Positions 43,393-53,062 of a stretch of 64,000 nt of DNA are shown here, piece after piece (position 1 is the first letter of the stretch; every line of letters starts with the position of its first letter). Made by a program: the position numbers and the translations under genes. The stretch is from assembly GCF_021245985.1 (NCBI RefSeq), contig NZ_JAJQXA010000003.1:1-64000 (forward strand), written 5' to 3'. The notes under the pieces were generated by a model, which saw only the letters and a program-made list of their open reading frames with translations, searched no databases and was not told the origin of the DNA. This DNA comes from Flavobacterium soyae. GTDB taxonomy: Bacteria > Bacteroidota > Bacteroidia > Flavobacteriales > Flavobacteriaceae.

Positions 43393-44109
43393 TTAAGGAT
43401 TAGTCGACCAAATACTGCTGTTTTTAATAAAAACCCTGCGGTTTAATTTAAGCTGTGCAATAATCAATTCAGCAACATCTTCAGACTGCATTACTTTTTC
43501 TGGGTTTCCATCTGTTAATTTTAAGTCGATTGCCAAATCTGTTGCTACGGTACTCGGTGTTAAAGCAGTAACACGAATATTGTGTTTTCTCATTTCCTGC
43601 ATTAAAGAATCAGTTAAACCCATAACAGCAAATTTTGATGCACTGTAAGCACTTGTTACGGCATTTCCGTTTAATCCCGCTGTAGAAGAAATATTGATAA
43701 TATCGCCCGTTTGTCTTTCGATCATTTGAGGGATAACAGCGCGGGTTGTATAATACGTTCCCATTAAATTTACCTGAATGATCCTTTCCCAGTCAGAAGG
43801 TTCTAACTCCAGAAATTTTCCAAAAGCACCAATTCCGGCATTATTAATCAGGATATCAATAGTTTTAAATTCGGCTAAAGCTTTTTCAACAGCAGTATTT
43901 ATAGAATTGATGTCCGAAACATCTGCAGATAAAGCTAAAGATTTTACACCAAATTTATTTACTTCAACGGCTAATTGATCAACATCGGTCTGAGTTCTTG
44001 CAACAAGAATCACATTTACACCTTCTTTTGCCAAAGCAATAGCAATTGCTTTCCCAATTCCTTTACCGGCACCCGTAATAAGCGCATTTTTATTTTTTAA
44101 GTCTGTCAT
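43393..44109 (-). CDS. SDR oxidoreductase, FabG-like
   Basis: 238 aa. Classical SDR: cofactor loop [24 protein letters not shown], catalytic Ser in NISSTAGL and YSASKFA (Tyr-x3-Lys), then [11 protein letters not shown](P)H-dependent ketoreductase, annotated 3-ketoacyl-ACP reductase in many genomes. Not inside a fatty-acid operon, so a specific FabG role is unproven. Confidence 0.9.
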   Translation of the reverse strand: MTDLKNKNALITGAGKGIGKAIAIALAKEGVNVILVARTQTDVDQLAVEVNKFGVKSLALSADVSDINSINTAVEKALAEFKTIDILINNAGIGAFGKFLELEPSDWERIIQVNLMGTYYTTRAVIPQMIERQTGDIINISSTAGLNGNAVTSAYSASKFAVMGLTDSLMQEMRKHNIRVTALTPSTVATDLAIDLKLTDGNPEKVMQSEDVAELIIAQLKLNRRVFIKNSSIWSTNP

Positions 44110-44151
44110 GATTTATGTTTAGAAATGCAAAAAGCATCATTTTAAGTCTAA

Positions 44152-44159
44152 CAAAAATA
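44152..44159 (-). promoter_or_regulatory. -7 box of the FabG-like gene
   Basis: Minus-strand TATTTTTG (TAnnTTTG), 42 bases before the ATG. Confidence 0.5.
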
Positions 44160-44220
44160 AAGCTTTTGCAGACTAAAATGATGGTTTTAGGTGTTTTCTT
44201 AATCTAAGTTTAACAACTTT

Positions 44221-44808
44221 TTATTCTTTCAAAACCATGTCGATGCACATTACGGCAGCAAGAATTAATTGTCTAAGCGGACTATCTGATGGTACGGTTT
44301 CTTCAATTTGAAGTACATAATTATCTGCACTTGTAAAAAACTCTTTTCCTAATCCGGCCCATTTTTTACTTACCTGTGCAAGCTGTTTATTTTCGTGAGA
44401 AAATTTAAAATCCCAGCCTGTCCATTTTCCTTGCAGCGTTGCTGCAGGTTTGTCATTTTTATCTAAGATTTCAAATCTCCCTCCAAATGAGAAAAATTTC
44501 TGTTTGAAGGTTCCAATTAATCTGTCTTTTTCGTCAAAAACTTCAACTGTTGAACGGAAAATGGCAATTCCTCTTTTTACCGAAATTAATTTTTCGCCCG
44601 AAGCAGTTGTGATTTCAACATTAAAAGGTGTTGCTCTTTTATAATCTGTAAAACGAAATACTTTAGTAAAGAAACCAAGATTATTTTCTCGGCAGTTCAT
44701 GATTATTTGATTCGTTTGAGGGTCATAAATGTCATAATTGTTAGCAGCTTTAAACATTCCGATATGTTCTTTAACTAAAAATAGATTTTGGCTTAAAATT
44801 GGATTCAT
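44221..44808 (-). CDS. Phospholipid scramblase / LURP-one-like protein
   Basis: 195 aa. Beta-strand repeats with scramblase-family wording: YDIYDPQTNQIIMNCREN, FGGRFEILDKNDKPAATLQGKWTGWDFKFS, and a C-terminal hydrophobic helix (PLRQLILAAVMCIDMVL). Tubby-like 12-strand barrel fold. Membrane or lipid function is suggested by the family; bacterial members are uncharacterised. Confidence 0.8.
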   Translation of the reverse strand: MNPILSQNLFLVKEHIGMFKAANNYDIYDPQTNQIIMNCRENNLGFFTKVFRFTDYKRATPFNVEITTASGEKLISVKRGIAIFRSTVEVFDEKDRLIGTFKQKFFSFGGRFEILDKNDKPAATLQGKWTGWDFKFSHENKQLAQVSKKWAGLGKEFFTSADNYVLQIEETVPSDSPLRQLILAAVMCIDMVLKE

Positions 44809-44840
44809 ACGTTTTTAGGATTAATGATTCGATTAAAAAC

Positions 44841-44848
44841 CAAATGTA
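44841..44848 (-). promoter_or_regulatory. -7 box of the scramblase-like gene
   Basis: Minus-strand TACATTTG (TAnnTTTG), 32 bases before the ATG. Confidence 0.5.
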
Positions 44849-44860
44849 AAGAAATATTTA

Positions 44861-47029
44861 TTAATTGTACTGCTTAGCACCTTCAACAAGACGAATAAAT
44901 TCGGCTTTATAACCTTCACTGTCATTTGAATTTCCCTGTTTTGCCAATTTTACAATTTCTTCAGAAGATTTATCGGCAATTAATTTTGAATCTCTTAGTT
45001 TTAATCCAAACCAAGCCACAGCCGAACTAAATTTCATATCATCACTAGATTTCTCTAAAGGGACAGATTTATTATCAATAACCTGAACCATTTCGATGCT
45101 TTTATCACCGTCAGGTTTTTTGTAACGAAATTTTATTGTTGCCAGTTCACTGCTGTAATTATTAGGATTTGTTTCGGTTTTAGTGTATTTTAAATCATCC
45201 GGCTGAACGTCTAAATAATCACTTTTTACACCGGCAGGAATAATTTCATATAAAGCCGTAACCGTATGATTACTTCCCAATTCTCCGGCATCGATTGCAT
45301 CATTTTTAAAATCTTCCGGGCGAAGTTTTCTGTTTTCATAACCTATCAGTCGATATGCCTGAATTTGTTTTGGGTTAAACTCAATTTGGATTTTTACATC
45401 TTTTGCAATCGCAAACATCGAACCTTTAAATTCTTTTCCTAAAAAACGATTCGCTTCCTGAATATTGTCAATATAGGCATAATTTCCGTTTCCTTTATCA
45501 GCAAGGATTTCCATTTTACTGTCTTTGTAATTCCCCATTCCGTAACCCAGACAAGTTAAGAAAACGCCGGTTTTTCTTTTCTCTTCAATTAATTTTTCCA
45601 TATCAGAGTTTGAAGCACTTCCCACATTAAAATCGCCATCGGTTGCCAGAATTACACGGTTGTTGCCGCTTTTGATGAAATTTTCTGCAGCAATTTTATA
45701 CGCCAGTTCAATTCCTGCGCCGCCGGCTGTACTTCCTCCGGCTTCTAATTTATCCAGCGCCTCAATTATTGTTTTTTTCTCATCTCCAGAAGTTGGTGCT
45801 AAAACTAATCCTGCTGCTCCTGCATAAACCACAATTGCCACTTTATCTTTTGAACGTAATTCATTTACCAATATTTTCATGGATTGTTTTAATAAAGGCA
45901 GTTTATTCATGTCGCTCATTGAACCCGAAACATCAATTAAAAAAACAAGATTGGAGGCTGGTAAATCATCTGTCGGGATATTTTTTCCCTGTAAACCAAT
46001 TTTCAGAATTTTATTTTTTGAGTTCCAGGGTGAATCGCTTACTTCAGTATTAATAGAAAACGGATGTTCATTTTTTGGCTGCGGATAATTGTATTTAAAA
46101 AAGTTCACCATTTCTTCTACACGTACCGCATCTTTTGGAACTTCTTGCCCGTTATTTAAAAAACGTCTGATATTGGTGTAAGAAGCATTATCAACATCTA
46201 TAGAGAAAGTGGAAAGCGGAGCTGTTTTTGGGCTCTCAAAAGCATTCTCTACAAAAGTATCATAATCTTCCTGCGTTGGTTCAACAGGACGAATAGGAGT
46301 GATCTGATTTAGTTTTTTGTCTAATTCTTTTTCTGAAAGGTTTTTATAAAGTTCGTTTTTGGTTGAAATAACTACAACACCATTTGCAGCTTTACTGCCA
46401 TAAACTGAAGTTGCAGCCGTATCTTTTAAAACAGATACATTGTCAATATCATTCGGATTAATTTTCGCCATTTGATCGGCTTTTATTGCTGTTCCGTCAA
46501 CAATATACATTGGTTCATTTTTAGGAGAAACAGGGGCAGTTCCGCGTATTGCAACACTTGGAGCCGGAGTATAATATTGATTATTTGATGAAATTTGAAG
46601 CCCTGCAGCTCTGCCTTGTAGTGATTGAGCAACAGATTTGTTTGCTTTTCTTTTTTCCGTATAATCAGAACTAACACTTTCATATTCCGCAGTACTTGTT
46701 CCGTAACCTACAACCACAACTTCTTGTAAAGTTTGAGTCGCTGCAATTAGTTTTATATTGATTGTATTTGAATTTTGTATTTTTTGCCTTTGAGTTTTGT
46801 AACCAATATATTCAAAAATCAAAAGGTCTCCTTTTTGAGCCTGAATTGAGTATTTACCATTCCAGTCGGTTTGAGCTGTTTTTTTTGAATTTTGATTGGT
46901 AATGTTAGCGCCCGGAATTGGCTGAGAAGTTTCATCTGAAACAATTCCTGTAATCGTTCTTTCCTGCGCCATTGACACGAAACAAATAAGCATAGCAATG
47001 GCTGATGAAATAAGTTTTAGACTTTTCAT
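44861..47029 (-). CDS. VWA protein with N-terminal CarboxypepD-reg and TonB-plug domains
   Basis: 722 aa. Signal peptide 1-21 (ends SMAQ). Carboxypeptidase-regulatory-like domain about 24-95 (TITGIVSDETSQPIPGANI). TonB-receptor plug about 100-225 (VVVGYG, SLQGRAAGLQIS, PMYIVDGT, VLKDTAATSVYGSKAANGVVVI). VWF-N domain about 255-320, then a VWA domain with MIDAS D366-V-S-G-S, and a C-terminal DUF3520-like domain, as in YfbK. There is no beta-barrel after the plug. Third gene after an ECF sigma factor and its anti-sigma, so part of that regulatory unit. Probably periplasmic or surface. Confidence 0.88.
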   Translation of the reverse strand: MKSLKLISSAIAMLICFVSMAQERTITGIVSDETSQPIPGANITNQNSKKTAQTDWNGKYSIQAQKGDLLIFEYIGYKTQRQKIQNSNTINIKLIAATQTLQEVVVVGYGTSTAEYESVSSDYTEKRKANKSVAQSLQGRAAGLQISSNNQYYTPAPSVAIRGTAPVSPKNEPMYIVDGTAIKADQMAKINPNDIDNVSVLKDTAATSVYGSKAANGVVVISTKNELYKNLSEKELDKKLNQITPIRPVEPTQEDYDTFVENAFESPKTAPLSTFSIDVDNASYTNIRRFLNNGQEVPKDAVRVEEMVNFFKYNYPQPKNEHPFSINTEVSDSPWNSKNKILKIGLQGKNIPTDDLPASNLVFLIDVSGSMSDMNKLPLLKQSMKILVNELRSKDKVAIVVYAGAAGLVLAPTSGDEKKTIIEALDKLEAGGSTAGGAGIELAYKIAAENFIKSGNNRVILATDGDFNVGSASNSDMEKLIEEKRKTGVFLTCLGYGMGNYKDSKMEILADKGNGNYAYIDNIQEANRFLGKEFKGSMFAIAKDVKIQIEFNPKQIQAYRLIGYENRKLRPEDFKNDAIDAGELGSNHTVTALYEIIPAGVKSDYLDVQPDDLKYTKTETNPNNYSSELATIKFRYKKPDGDKSIEMVQVIDNKSVPLEKSSDDMKFSSAVAWFGLKLRDSKLIADKSSEEIVKLAKQGNSNDSEGYKAEFIRLVEGAKQYN

Positions 47030-47109
47030 GATAGTAAATTTTAAATTAATGTTCGGATTTTTTTCTTAGTCAAAGTTTTAAACTTTGACTAAGATTTTTT
47101 AAGTTTTGG

Positions 47110-48084
47110 CTATTTCTTTAAAGCCGGTTTTCCAGTTTTTGTAGTTATTATAACAACTCCTTTTTTTCCTCTTTCGCCATATTTTGATGTGGCTTCAAGA
47201 TCCTGAAGAATTGTTATGGTTTTTATTTCCTGCTCGTTTAATGGAGCGTATGGACTTGTTGGGTTTGCACCGAATAAATCATTTTCTGAATAATAAATTC
47301 CGTCAATAATATAAAGCGGTTCATCTAAAATGACCAGAGAATCTACATTTTCAGGACTTAGGTTTGGAAGTTCTTTCTGCATCATTTGGTCTCTTTTTGC
47401 ATCGTCGCTGTGTGCCATTGCGTTTCCGTTAAGTATAACCAATGGTGTACTTTTTTTGGCTCTTTGAGACTGCATCTCTGCAGAAGCAGTTTTAAAAGTT
47501 TCTTTTTCCATTTTTCTCGCATACCCAAAATTTGCCTCTGATTTCTCTTTTGCTTTTGAGGATGCCGCTTCTTCTTCAGCGTACTCGGCTTGTGCTATAG
47601 GAGCTGGCATCGCAGCCTCATCAAGCATTGGGGCCATACTTGCTGCGGGCGTTGCAGTTTGATTAGGAGCACTTTGTGTTTCCTGAATCGCAACTCTTTC
47701 CTGTTGTTTAATTTGTTTTTCCAGAATTTGGGCCGCTTCTTCTTTTGGAACTAATTGTGAATCTGCGGCGACTACGGCTTTGTTTTTCTCTAAAGCTGAA
47801 TTATCTATTGTTTCTTTTTCGGTTTCATTAACCACAACCTTATCTGGTGTTTGAATAATGGCTGTTTTGTCTGTTTTTAAAAACTGATATCCTAAAGAGA
47901 TTACTAATAGGAGAGAAGCAGCAACAGCGATTTTTTTCCAAAGTGCAATGCTTTTTTTATCTTCTTTTCTGTCGAGTTTGTCTTCAAGGCGCGACCAGAC
48001 TTTTTCCATTCCCGGAAAATCTTTGGTTTCTGCATTATCTGCAGCTTCCTTAAATCTGTTGAATATTTTATCTTGATTGTCCAT
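47110..48084 (-). CDS. Anti-sigma factor-like membrane protein with plug-like C-terminus
   Basis: 324 aa. Cytoplasmic N-terminus 1-48 with charged helices that could bind the sigma factor. One TM helix at about 49-68 (WKKIAVAASLLLVISLGYQF), then a long Gln/Ala/Glu-rich periplasmic stretch. A C-terminal segment (about 240-320) contains LYIIDGIYY and LQDLEATSKYGERGKKGVVIITTK, the same wording as the plug of the neighbouring VWA protein. Starts 2 bp after the sigma factor stop. Anti-sigma role inferred from order and topology. Confidence 0.8.
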   Translation of the reverse strand: MDNQDKIFNRFKEAADNAETKDFPGMEKVWSRLEDKLDRKEDKKSIALWKKIAVAASLLLVISLGYQFLKTDKTAIIQTPDKVVVNETEKETIDNSALEKNKAVVAADSQLVPKEEAAQILEKQIKQQERVAIQETQSAPNQTATPAASMAPMLDEAAMPAPIAQAEYAEEEAASSKAKEKSEANFGYARKMEKETFKTASAEMQSQRAKKSTPLVILNGNAMAHSDDAKRDQMMQKELPNLSPENVDSLVILDEPLYIIDGIYYSENDLFGANPTSPYAPLNEQEIKTITILQDLEATSKYGERGKKGVVIITTKTGKPALKK

Positions 48085-48086
48085 GA

Positions 48087-48623
48087 CTATTTTGCTTTTT
48101 GATAATACAATTTATTTACTAATTCCTTCAGCTTAGTCTTCGCGGCATTCAATTGTGATTTTGAAGTGCCTTCGGAGATATTAAGCATTGCTGCAATTTC
48201 TTTATGCCCGTAACCTTCAATAACAAAAAGGTTAAAAACGGTTTTACAGCCATCCGGAATATGGTTTAATAAATTGAGTAAATCTTCTTCTTCTAACGAG
48301 TTCATTTCTTCTGTAAAAGGCTGTAAAAGCACTTTTGCATCATCAAGATACATATTGAAATTGGTGTTTTTCTTGATGGCCGCCAAACAGTAATTAACGG
48401 TAATTTTTCTGGCCCAGGCTTCAAAAGCTTTTTCTTCCTTAAGCTGATCTAATTTTGTAAATATGGTATAGAAAGCGTCGGCCAGAGCTTCTTCGATTTC
48501 TTCTTCCTTCTTGAGGTATCGTTTGCAAACGCGATACAATTTTGGAGCCATATGCTCATAAACCTGACGCTGGGCATCACGGTTCATTTTTTTGCAGTTA
48601 GAAATTTGAGTTTCGTTTATCAC
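48087..48623 (-). CDS. ECF RNA polymerase sigma factor
   Basis: 178 aa. Sigma-70 region 2 about 15-85 (YRVCKRYLKKEEEIEEALADAFYTIFTKL with the following AFEAWARKITVNYCL). Region 4 about 120-175 (IPDGCKTVFNLFVIEGYGHKEIAAMLNISEGTSKSQLNAAKTKLKEL). First gene of the sigma / anti-sigma / VWA operon, with 2 bp to the anti-sigma gene. Likely autoregulates this operon. Confidence 0.93.
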   Translation of the reverse strand: MINETQISNCKKMNRDAQRQVYEHMAPKLYRVCKRYLKKEEEIEEALADAFYTIFTKLDQLKEEKAFEAWARKITVNYCLAAIKKNTNFNMYLDDAKVLLQPFTEEMNSLEEEDLLNLLNHIPDGCKTVFNLFVIEGYGHKEIAAMLNISEGTSKSQLNAAKTKLKELVNKLYYQKAK

Positions 48624-48696
48624 AATTTTGGTCTTTAATTATAAAGAGAGCGAAAAAGATAAAAAGGTTGGGATGGAGATGAAAAAAAGTTTTTTT

Positions 48697-48735
48697 TCAG
48701 GTTCAAAGGCTCATAGTTTCAAAGTTACAAAGGTT
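48697..48735. repeat. GGTTCAAAGG phrase repeat
   Basis: AGGTTCAAAGGCTCATAGTTTCAAAGTTACAAAGG, one arm of the phrase family also seen at 35518-35706 and 60051-60128. Confidence 0.5.
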
Positions 48736-48738
48736 TTA

Positions 48739-49236
48739 TGGCAGAGACGCACTGCAGTGCGTCTAACGTCTCGTAAATCCACAATTTTGGCATTAATAAT
48801 TTTTTACATTCTTTGCGTAGACGCACTGCAGTGCGCCTCTACGTTACTATTGTAATCAAAATACTTTGTGCAGCTTTGTGTGTATAATTTTGTTTTAAAA
48901 GGCATTTAATGGTATTTGTAGAGACGCACAGCAGTGCGTCTAACGTCTCGTAAATCCACAATTTTGTCATTAATAATTTTTTACATTCTTTGCGGAGACG
49001 CACTGCAGTGCGCCTCTGCGTTATTATTGCAATCGAAATACTTTGCGAATCTTTGTTTAAAAAGGCATATATTTTTTACGATGATTTTATGTAGAGACGC
49101 ACAGCAGTGCGTCTAACGCCTCGTAAATCCACAATCTTGTCATTAATAATTTTTTATATTCTTTGCGTAGACGCACTGCAGTGCGCCTCTACATTATTAT
49201 TGTAATCGAAATCTTTCGCGAATCTTTGTGAAAAAC
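48739..49236. repeat. Three tandem copies of a ~175-bp element with 18-bp palindromes
   Basis: Copies start near 48741, 48918 and 49091. Each has GAGACGCAC(T/A)GCAGTGCGTC, then AACGTCTCGTAAATCCACAA and CATTAATAATTTTTTA, then GACGCACTGCAGTGCG(C)CTCT. In copy 1, GACGCACTGCAGTGCGTC (48746-48763) is a perfect 18-bp palindrome. Small ORFs across it are repeat artefacts. The rest of 48624-49318 holds a further IR of CAAAGATTCACAAAG phrases (49240-49315) and no gene. Confidence 0.8.
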
Positions 49237-49318
49237 CTTTGCGAATCTCGGTGTTATAATTTTACCGCAAAGATTCACAAAGAATTACGCAAAGTTGCAC
49301 AAAGCGAATTTCTTTAAT

Positions 49319-50155
49319 TTATTTTATCGGCAAAATCAATTTAAAAATCTTAGTTTCTAAAAGCTCCGTATCATTATCCTCGCAAAGCAAGAACTCAATT
49401 TTATTATTTTCTTTTTTATAGAAAGTCAAACCTTCAAATTTATTGGTTGAAGTTATTTTTTGAGTAAAATCGATTTTCATGGTTTTTAGATCAATTCTGC
49501 CAATGAAACTTCCAAGGATTTCCCCGTCGTCGTAAGTCGATTTTGTGTCTTCTGCAGTAGAAAGGAAATAGATTTTGTCTTCCACTAAAATTGCATCGGT
49601 AAAACTTGAACGAACACCTTTTATTTTTGGAAGTTTATAATTGGTGGCAACCAAAGCAAATTCATCTCCCAGACTTTTTGCATGAATCGTAAAAATGGTG
49701 TTTTTGTTTGATATTCCATTTCCGCGATTGAATAAATACCAGTTTTCACCATCAAATACGGCACCTTCCAAATTAAAATCTTCTGGTTTTATAGAACCGA
49801 AATTCTGCATAACGGCATATAAATCGACAAGATTATTTTTTTGTAAAATAGTTTTCGATTTTATATCAAATACGACCATTTTGTTTCGGTTTTCAGTAGA
49901 GCCGGAGCCAAAAACATACAGTGTATCGTTATGATGGGTTAAAGATTCAAAATCCGGTTTTAGGTTTTTAGGAATATTTTGCGTCGGATTATCAATTAAA
50001 GGATGCTGGTTTAACTGCTGATTCTGCATATTGTATTCATATAAAAATCCGCTGTTGTCGCCAATGATATAAAGAGAATCGTTGTTAAAAAATAATCCTG
50101 ATGCCGAACCGATTCCGATGATTTGAAATAATATTTCTAATGTGAATTTTTCCAT
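49319..50155 (-). CDS. Hypothetical beta-propeller-like protein
   Basis: 278 aa from the ATG at 50155; the 39-codon upstream extension has no conserved look and was dropped. Repeated strand patterns with aromatic/Asp turns (NDSLYIIGDNSGFLYEYN, HHNDTLYVFGSGSTENRNKM, FDGENWYLFNRGNG, VEDKIYFLSTAEDTKSTYDDGEILGS, FEGLTFYKKENNKIEFLLCEDND) suggest a 5-6 bladed propeller. No signal peptide. Function unknown. Confidence 0.68.
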   Translation of the reverse strand: MEKFTLEILFQIIGIGSASGLFFNNDSLYIIGDNSGFLYEYNMQNQQLNQHPLIDNPTQNIPKNLKPDFESLTHHNDTLYVFGSGSTENRNKMVVFDIKSKTILQKNNLVDLYAVMQNFGSIKPEDFNLEGAVFDGENWYLFNRGNGISNKNTIFTIHAKSLGDEFALVATNYKLPKIKGVRSSFTDAILVEDKIYFLSTAEDTKSTYDDGEILGSFIGRIDLKTMKIDFTQKITSTNKFEGLTFYKKENNKIEFLLCEDNDTELLETKIFKLILPIK

Positions 50156-50333
50156 GAATGTTGTTTTGAAAAAGCAATTAACAGCACTTTCGATAGCTGT
50201 CTTAAATCGTAAAATTACTATATTTATACTACAAAATTTAAAAATATGAAATCGCTGGTTTGAAAAAGCCATTAAAAAGAATAAATGGAAAGCGATAACA
50301 TATTTTACCGCTTAAAAATAAAAATCAAAAAAT

Positions 50334-51212
50334 ATGAAATCAATAGACCCGAAGGATTTTAAAGTTACTGATAAAATTAAATTAAACAAGCTTCCAACTT
50401 TGTTAAATGTTAACGCCGATGAGGATGAAAAAGAAGAAAAACTCGATAAGGTCCAGGCAAAATTAAGCGATTTTCAGGATGTAATGTATGCGCACAATAA
50501 ATATGCAGTTTTGATCTGTCTTCAGGGAATGGACACGTCTGGAAAAGACAGTTTGATTCGGGAAGTTTTTAAAGAATTTAATCCGCGTGGGGTTGTGGTT
50601 CATAGTTTTAAAACACCAAATTCTACAGAACTGGAACACGATTATTTATGGCGTCATTATATCGCTTTGCCGGAAAAAGGAAAGTTTGCGATTTTTAACA
50701 GAACACATTATGAGAATGTTTTGGTTACGAGAGTACATCCCGAATTTATTCTGGCAGAGAATTTACCTGATATAAAATCTGTTGATGACATTACACCTAA
50801 ATTTTGGGAAAACAGAATCAAACAAATCAATAATTTCGAAAAACACATTGCTCAAAACGGAACTATTGTCATGAAATTTTTTCTACATTTAAGTAAAGAT
50901 GAGCAAAGAGATCGTTTACTGCGTCGTTTAGAGGAAGGAAAACACAATTGGAAATTTTCTCCCGGAGATTTAAAAGAGCGCGAACATTGGGAGGAATACC
51001 AGCAGTATTATGAAGAAGCTATAAACCAAACTTCGACAGAACAGGCATCTTGGTATGTAATTCCTGCGGATGATAAAGAAATGGCGCGTTATATTGTCGC
51101 AAAAATTATTTGGGAAGAAATGCAAAAGCATACGGATATTAAAAACCCCGAACTTGATGAAAAAATAAAAGCTAATTTTGAAACGTATAAGAAGACTTTG
51201 GAGAATAGTTAG
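50334..51212 (+). CDS. ppk2: Polyphosphate kinase 2 family protein
   Basis: 292 aa. Walker A-like LQGMDTSGKDSLIREV (about 64-79), VHSFKTPNSTELEHDYLWRHY, FNRTHYENVLVTRVHPEF, and lid residues in LHLSKDEQRDRLLRRLEEGKHNWKFSPGDLKER. Uses polyphosphate to phosphorylate nucleotides. The GMDTSGKD wording and length resemble class III enzymes (AMP and ADP), an inference from motif only. Monocistronic with a strong terminator. Confidence 0.9.
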   Translation: MKSIDPKDFKVTDKIKLNKLPTLLNVNADEDEKEEKLDKVQAKLSDFQDVMYAHNKYAVLICLQGMDTSGKDSLIREVFKEFNPRGVVVHSFKTPNSTELEHDYLWRHYIALPEKGKFAIFNRTHYENVLVTRVHPEFILAENLPDIKSVDDITPKFWENRIKQINNFEKHIAQNGTIVMKFFLHLSKDEQRDRLLRRLEEGKHNWKFSPGDLKEREHWEEYQQYYEEAINQTSTEQASWYVIPADDKEMARYIVAKIIWEEMQKHTDIKNPELDEKIKANFETYKKTLENS

Positions 51213-51252
51213 AAATTAGGTAATGTGTCAATTTGATAATTTTTTTAAACGT

Positions 51253-51287
51253 AAACCCGACAGGTTTTAAAGCCTGTCGGGTTTGTT
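51253..51287 (+). terminator. Terminator of ppk2
   Basis: AAACCCGACAGG / CCTGTCGGGTTT perfect 12-bp stem, 8-base loop, T run, 40 bases after the stop. Nearly the same hairpin recurs at 54947-54985. Confidence 0.9.
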
Positions 51288-51495
51288 TTAGAGAGTCATA
51301 AAGTAAGACTCTTTTTTTGTTTTTATGTTACTGCAAGTTTAAGTGTATTTGGTATTACTAAATTAATGTTAATTTTTTTTTAAGCTGTAAGGTGTTTTTG
51401 CTAAAAGGCTTGTTTTTTTGGTAATATCAGCATCATTTTAAGTTAAAGAGTAGGGATTTACTTTGTAAAAAAAATAAAAACCAATATTTAGCTAA

Positions 51496-52965
51496 ATGAA
51501 ACGAATTATTTTACCTCTACTTATTTTAGGTTCGGTGATTACATCTTGTAATAACAACGATTCTAAAGACGAAACAGAAACAACAAGTGTTGTGTTAAAA
51601 GACCAATCTGTAACGCCAAGTTTAATAAAAGCGCAGGCAGGTTTTGAAAATTTGAAGATTTATTCTCTTTTTAGTTCAGATGATGTTTTTGCAGATAGTC
51701 CAAACTTTGTTTTTGGAGGTTCTGCAGATGGTTCTGGCTTATTGAAAAATACCGATGGAACTTTTACTTTTTTAGTAAACAACGAAGACAATTTTGCTGT
51801 TTCGAGAATTACACTTGACAAAACATTTAAACCTACTAAAGGAGAATATTTGTTAAACTCTAATGGAGGAACCTGGAGATTATGCGGTGCTACAATGGCA
51901 ACACAGGCTGAACATGGTTTTGGACCTGTTTATTTAACTTGTGGAGAATCTGGGGAAGAATCCCGTACACATGCATTAGATCCTTACGGAAGCGCAGGTT
52001 CGGCATCTGTGTCTAAAGAATTAGCCGGTTTCGGGCGCTTAAGTGCTGAGAATGCTTTGCCATTGCGTACTTCTGCATACAAAGGAAAAACGGTTGTTGT
52101 AATTGGCGACGACGATTCTGGAACTTACGGAGGTCAGGTTTTTATGTATGTGTCAAATACTGTGGGTGATTTAACGAATGGTTCGTTGTATATGCTAAAA
52201 AGAAACGACGATAACCAGAGAGAAAAAGATATGGAGACTGGTAAGACTTACCCGGTTTCTTTTGTGAAAATTGACGATCATAAAACGCTTACAGGTGCGC
52301 AGATTAATGCGGCTGTAAATACTTTAAAAGCAATTAAATTTGGCCGTGTAGAAGATTTAGATTACCGTAAAGGCGGAGATAATGCAGATCGTGAATTGTA
52401 TTTTAACGTAACTGGGCAAGATATTGTAAAAACTAACGCCGATGGTTCAAGAACTAAATATGGCAGAGTTTACAGATTAAATCTTGATGCTGTCGATCCT
52501 TTAAAAGGAAATCTTGAAGTAATTCTTGATGGAGATAACCGTTCTGGAATTGCTGGTAAATTCCAGAATCCGGATAATATTTGTGTGACTAAAAACTACG
52601 TTTACGTTGAAGAAGATGCAAACGGATACGGAGATGAAACGCACGATGCTTATATTTATCAATATAATATTGCTACAAAAGATTTGAAAGTTGTGCTAGA
52701 ATTAGATCACCGTCGTACGGCAGCAGATGCTGCAAAATATAATGTAGTTTCATCACTTACACCAGATCCAAGTAAAAAAGGAATTTGGGAATATGGAGCT
52801 TTAATTGATGTTTCTGAACAATTAGGTATTCCTGATACTTTTATGTTAAGTATACAGCCACATTCTTGGTCAGGTGCAAAATATAAAAATCCTGATGGCG
52901 GAACAAATCGTCCTGATGAAAACCAGGCAAGTCAAATTGTAGTTATTAAAGGTTTACCGAGATAA
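51496..52965 (+). CDS. PhoX-like (DUF839-type) lipoprotein
   Basis: 489 aa. Lipoprotein signal with lipobox VITSC (Cys 18). Beta-propeller style body with GRVEDLDYRKGGDNADRELYFNVTG and KFQNPDNICVTKNYVYVEEDANGYG, which resemble PhoX-family calcium-iron phosphatases (PDN...Y.ED.G block). Full PhoX metal-site verification needs alignment. Followed 98 bp later by the diheme peroxidase gene on the same strand, so probably a pair. Alternative: a PhoX-related protein with a non-phosphatase role. Confidence 0.6.
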   Translation: MKRIILPLLILGSVITSCNNNDSKDETETTSVVLKDQSVTPSLIKAQAGFENLKIYSLFSSDDVFADSPNFVFGGSADGSGLLKNTDGTFTFLVNNEDNFAVSRITLDKTFKPTKGEYLLNSNGGTWRLCGATMATQAEHGFGPVYLTCGESGEESRTHALDPYGSAGSASVSKELAGFGRLSAENALPLRTSAYKGKTVVVIGDDDSGTYGGQVFMYVSNTVGDLTNGSLYMLKRNDDNQREKDMETGKTYPVSFVKIDDHKTLTGAQINAAVNTLKAIKFGRVEDLDYRKGGDNADRELYFNVTGQDIVKTNADGSRTKYGRVYRLNLDAVDPLKGNLEVILDGDNRSGIAGKFQNPDNICVTKNYVYVEEDANGYGDETHDAYIYQYNIATKDLKVVLELDHRRTAADAAKYNVVSSLTPDPSKKGIWEYGALIDVSEQLGIPDTFMLSIQPHSWSGAKYKNPDGGTNRPDENQASQIVVIKGLPR

Positions 52966-53062
52966 ATTTTAAAATCATTATAAAAACAGTCATCCACTAT
53001 TTCTTTTGAGGTAGTGGTTTCTGTTTTTTCTACATATTCCTCTTTTTAATCGTCATTACATC

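Noticed and set aside
48628-49116. Two reading frames sharing RLTSRKSTIL and ALQCAS wording
   Set aside because: They read through the three-copy palindromic repeat and carry no domain or promoter.
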